Assembly (NCBI GenBank): GCA_947627085.1
Contig: CANQUO010000124.1
Location: forward strand, 1-6,419
Direction of reading: 5' to 3'
From: an uncultured Oscillospiraceae bacterium
Lineage (GTDB): Bacteria; Bacillota; Clostridia; Oscillospirales; Oscillospiraceae
DNA length: 6,419 nucleotides
Part shown: positions 3,668 to 6,419 of the stretch, piece after piece
Layout: each line of letters starts with the position of its first letter
Position numbering within the stretch: position 1 is the stretch's first letter
Notes under the pieces: model-generated
The model's database searches: none
Told to the model about the DNA's origin: nothing
What the model saw: only the letters and a program-made list of their open reading frames with translations
Made by a program: the position numbers and the translations under genes

Positions 3668-5472
3668 GTATAATACTGCGCTTGGGCGGTCCAGAGGGCG
3701 TGGTATTTGCCGGAGGTATCGGCGAGTAGCTCCTCATGGCGGCCGGATTGGACGATTTGACCGGCGTGGAAGACGGCTATCTTGTCGCAGAAGCGGCAGG
3801 AGGCCAGGCGGTGGGAGATATAGACGGCGGTCTTGTCGCCGGCGATGGAGTTGAAGCGGCTGTAAACCTCGTACTCCGACACCGGGTCCAGGGCGGCGGT
3901 GGGCTCGTCAAGGATGATGAAGGGGGCGTCCTTGTAGAGGGCGCGGGCCAGGGCAATCTTCTGGGCCTCGCCGCCGGATATCTCCACGCCGTCCTTGTCG
4001 AAGTCCTTGTAGAGGGGCGTGTCCAGGCCCTTCGGCATGGAGCTTTCGCGCACATCGAACCCGGCGCGGCTGAGGCAGTCGTACACGCGCTCTTTGTCGA
4101 ACTGTGTGTCCGCCGCCACGTTCTGGCCGAGAGATACGGCGAAGAGCCGGAAGTCCTGGAACACCACGGAGAAGAGGGACATGTACTCGTCGTAGTCGTA
4201 CTTTCGTATATCCACGCCGTTCAGCAAAATTTCCCCCTCCGTGGGGTCGTAAAGGCGGCACAGGAGCTTGATGAACGTGGTCTTTCCGGAGCCGTTTAAG
4301 CCTACGATGGCCAGCTTTTCGCCCACCTTGAATTTGAAGCTGACGTGCCGCAGTGCCCAAGCCTCCGTGTGGGGATAGCGAAAGGACACGTCGCGAAACT
4401 CCACAAAATACTCGTTGTCGTCCCGCTTCTCCACGGTGAGGGTGCCCTTGTACATCTCGTTGGGGATGTCGAACCAGGAGAAATAGCGCTGGAGGTACCC
4501 ATTGTTCACCGCGAGCTGCGTGATGGATTTCACGATCCCGGCGGCCGCCGACAGCAGGAGGGTGACGCAGGAGACATATTTGGCGATGGAGCCCACGGAC
4601 ACTTCCCCCCGGAGGGAGGCGTAGATCAGCACCAGATAGATCCCGAAGCGCAGGACGAAGTCCGCCGCCTTCCCCAGACAGTCCAGCAATCCGGCGCGCA
4701 AATGCACCCTGTTGAACGCCCGTGTCCAGGTCATGCTCAGCTCCAGCTCCTTTTGGACAAGGCCCTCGCCCATGCCGTAGAGGCGTATGTCCTTGCCGTA
4801 GGCGTAGTCGCCGATGAGCTCGTCCAGCTTTCCGGCGTGGAGATTGACATCTACTACGCAACTCATAAGCTTGCGGACCTGTCTGGCCGACAGGGAGTAT
4901 AGAACTATCTGCCATGCCACCGCCGCCGCCACCCCGGACGCCAGGGCCAGCTTCATCCACACCGCCACGCTCCCCAGCGCGAAGAAGGAGGCGGTCAGGG
5001 ATACGCTGGCCGCTATCTGGGTAAGGTACAGGATGGCGCTCTGCGTACATTCGCGCAGAGTGTAGAAGTTGTACCCCATGGTGGTCTCGTTTTCCACCCG
5101 CTCACGCCGTAGCGCCACGTCCCGGTCCTCGATGGAGGCGTAGGACATCTCCATGGCCTTCCAGGAGTAGCTGAAAGCCAGGTTGTCGCTGAACTCAAAA
5201 TTCCCCACGTCAATCCGCTTTTTAAACCATGCCGCCAGAAGCCCCAGGGCGAAGGACAGCCCCACTGTCAGTCCCGCGTACAGCGCCAGCGTCCCGGCGG
5301 GCTGTCCGGCGGCGATTGCGTCGATGAGCCGGGCGGAAAACCAGATGGGCACATAGGGCGTGACGGCTTCCACCACGGCCCCCAGGAACCGGAAGGCCGC
5401 CCCGTCGCGGCTGAGACGCCAGAGGGCCGCTATGCCCCGCCTGTAAATTTTGATGTGCTCGCCAATCTTCAT
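3661..5472 (-). CDS. ABC exporter half-transporter (membrane domain fused to ATPase), second of pair
   Basis: The 603-residue protein is a normal size for a half-transporter with an N-terminal membrane domain and a C-terminal nucleotide-binding domain. Hydrophobic segments occur near residues 27-50, 60-83, 145-167, 170-193, 272-286 and 298-318. The ATPase domain (about 355-603) has Walker A GLNGSGKTT (391-399), Q-loop Gln439, signature ISGGEAQ (498-504), Walker B FIILDEP (518-524, catalytic Glu523), D-loop ALD (527-529) and H-loop His554. All catalytic residues are intact. ATG 5470-5472 overlaps the upstream gene's TGA by 4 nt (ATGA) and has GGGAGG 9 nt before it, so the two are translationally coupled. 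Such gene pairs usually make a heterodimeric exporter for peptides, lipids or drugs; the sequence does not reveal the substrate. No clear terminator follows its stop, where the transposase remnant abuts. Confidence 0.9.
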   Translation of the reverse strand: MKIGEHIKIYRRGIAALWRLSRDGAAFRFLGAVVEAVTPYVPIWFSARLIDAIAAGQPAGTLALYAGLTVGLSFALGLLAAWFKKRIDVGNFEFSDNLAFSYSWKAMEMSYASIEDRDVALRRERVENETTMGYNFYTLRECTQSAILYLTQIAASVSLTASFFALGSVAVWMKLALASGVAAAVAWQIVLYSLSARQVRKLMSCVVDVNLHAGKLDELIGDYAYGKDIRLYGMGEGLVQKELELSMTWTRAFNRVHLRAGLLDCLGKAADFVLRFGIYLVLIYASLRGEVSVGSIAKYVSCVTLLLSAAAGIVKSITQLAVNNGYLQRYFSWFDIPNEMYKGTLTVEKRDDNEYFVEFRDVSFRYPHTEAWALRHVSFKFKVGEKLAIVGLNGSGKTTFIKLLCRLYDPTEGEILLNGVDIRKYDYDEYMSLFSVVFQDFRLFAVSLGQNVAADTQFDKERVYDCLSRAGFDVRESSMPKGLDTPLYKDFDKDGVEISGGEAQKIALARALYKDAPFIILDEPTAALDPVSEYEVYSRFNSIAGDKTAVYISHRLASCRFCDKIAVFHAGQIVQSGRHEELLADTSGKYHALWTAQAQYYTK

Positions 5473-6419
5473 TCCGCCTCGCCTCCCTTGTAGTCGTCCC
5501 TATACCAGCAGCTTTGTATCTCAAACAGCCGGCTGTACTCCCCGCCCAGGGCCAGAAGCTCCGAGTGGGTCCCCTGCTCGGCGATTCTACCGTTTTCCAA
5601 AAACAGTATCCTGTCGCAAAACCGGGTGGAGGCAAGGCGGTGGGAAATGAACACCGACGTCTTTCCCGCCGCCACGGCGTTATACTGCAAATACACCTCG
5701 TTTTCCGCAATGGGGTCCAGCGCCGCCGTGGGCTCGTCCAGCACCAGCGCCGGGGCATCCTTGTAGAGGGCCCGGGCCAGCATCAGCTTTTGCGTCTCGC
5801 CGCCGGAAAGCTCTGTGCCCTCACTGTCCAGTTGCTTATCCAAAACGGTGTCAAGCCCGCGTGGAAGTCCGTCCAGCCTCATTCCCAGCCCCGCGCGTCG
5901 TATGCACGCCTCCGCCCGCTCCCGGTCCCCGCCGCCGAGCTGCCCGGACACGCACTCCAGAAGGGAGAAGGGCCCGGTGCGGGCGTCCTGGAAGACAGGG
6001 GAGAACAATTTGTAGTATTCCTCCCTCTTAAAATCCCGGACCGGCACACCGTTCAGGCGTATCTCACCCTCGGTGGGGGCGTAGAGGCCGGTGAGGAGCT
6101 TCACCAGCGTGGTCTTGCCCGCGCCGTTGAGGCCCACCAGAGCCAGCTTCTCCCCGGCCCTTATGGTGAGGTTCAAGTCGTGTATGGTGTCGGCCTCCGC
6201 CCCGTGGTAGCGGAAAGAGACGTGGTCAAAGACAATCTCCGGGGCAAAATGCAGGTGCTTTTCCGCGGTCTCGGAGCCGTCGGGAGTGTCCTCGGGCATA
6301 TCCAGATACTCCCGGAAGTCGCTGACAAAGAGGCTTGCGTTGTTCATGCCGGTCCACTCGGTGACGATGTTCCCCACAAATCCCGCGAAGGAGGATATGG
6401 CGGCAAAGTAGAGTACGAA
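5469..6419 (-). CDS. ABC exporter half-transporter, first of pair, C-terminal part (5' end outside window)
   Basis: The frame is open to the window edge, so the apparent GTG start at 6377 is internal; about 316 residues are visible. The fragment holds the end of the membrane domain (FVLYFAAISSFAGFVGNIV, then the coupling/linker region) and a complete ATPase domain: Walker A GLNGAGKTT (visible residues 96-104), Q-loop FQD (about 143-145), signature LSGGETQ (about 204-210), Walker B ALVLDEP with catalytic Glu, ALDP D-loop and ISHRLAS H-loop. Both ATP sites of the presumed heterodimer therefore look catalytically competent, unlike exporters with one degenerate site. Its sequence parallels the downstream protein throughout (for example ARALYKDAP and DEPTAALDP), suggesting duplication within the operon. 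The stop overlaps the next gene's ATG. The promoter and any regulator lie beyond the window. Confidence 0.9.
   Translation of the reverse strand, partial: FVLYFAAISSFAGFVGNIVTEWTGMNNASLFVSDFREYLDMPEDTPDGSETAEKHLHFAPEIVFDHVSFRYHGAEADTIHDLNLTIRAGEKLALVGLNGAGKTTLVKLLTGLYAPTEGEIRLNGVPVRDFKREEYYKLFSPVFQDARTGPFSLLECVSGQLGGGDRERAEACIRRAGLGMRLDGLPRGLDTVLDKQLDSEGTELSGGETQKLMLARALYKDAPALVLDEPTAALDPIAENEVYLQYNAVAAGKTSVFISHRLASTRFCDRILFLENGRIAEQGTHSELLALGGEYSRLFEIQSCWYRDDYKGGEAE

Noticed and set aside
3736..4902. Two plus-strand open frames (about 185 codons each) opposite the ABC gene
   Set aside because: Their valine-, glutamate- and glycine-rich sequences are what antisense reading of a G+C-rich gene gives. 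The minus-strand frame carries all the ABC motifs.
1..6419. RiPP/microcin-like cluster: TldD/PmbA protease, small peptide and ABC exporter
   Set aside because: TldD/PmbA can mature peptides and ABC proteins can export them, but there is no modification enzyme or leader-type precursor. The small peptide is a membrane segment with antisense RNA control, and the exporter is in a separate convergent operon.

Overview
The window looks like a chromosomal stretch from a high-G+C, gut-type Clostridia (Oscillospiraceae-like). This is inferred from G+C-rich genes with strong AGGAGG-type ribosome binding sites, frequent ATA isoleucine codons, consensus sigma-A promoters, and an IS30-like N-terminal domain of a kind I associate with that group. 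No ribosomal marker is present, so the taxonomy is a guess.

Layout. (1) Positions 1-1960, plus strand: the C-terminal half of tldD (zinc protease subunit, HEAFGH motif) and the complete partner gene pmbA/tldE, 13 bp apart. (2) Positions 1961-2887 hold no conventional gene but are dense in signals. A compact convergent locus (about 1981-2415) has the layout of a type I toxin-antitoxin system. On the minus strand a near-consensus promoter drives a roughly 370-nt mRNA with a 32-codon single-membrane-segment peptide. On the plus strand a perfect-consensus promoter drives a roughly 118-nt terminated RNA that is antisense to the 3' part of that mRNA. The rest (about 2500-2875) is a run of palindromes: alternating GTAACACA/TGTGTTAC boundaries, a 70-bp imperfect palindrome, and three further hairpins. 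(3) Positions 2888-3163: a small ribbon-helix-helix-like protein with a coiled-coil tail, whose stop codon lies inside another GTAACACA...TGTGTTAC palindrome. (4) Positions 3271 to about 3660: the N-terminal remnant of an IS30-like transposase, frameshifted and cut off beside the next gene. (5) Positions 3661-6419, minus strand: two translationally coupled ABC exporter half-transporters, probably a heterodimer. The upstream gene runs off the window.

How they fit. TldD and PmbA form one cytoplasmic peptidase. The two ABC proteins form one membrane exporter of unknown substrate. The region between is an accessory patch, with a selfish-type small membrane toxin, REP/MITE-like palindromes and a decayed transposase between two conserved operons. 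The putative type I locus, with its missing AUG and overlapping leader ORF, is the most notable part.
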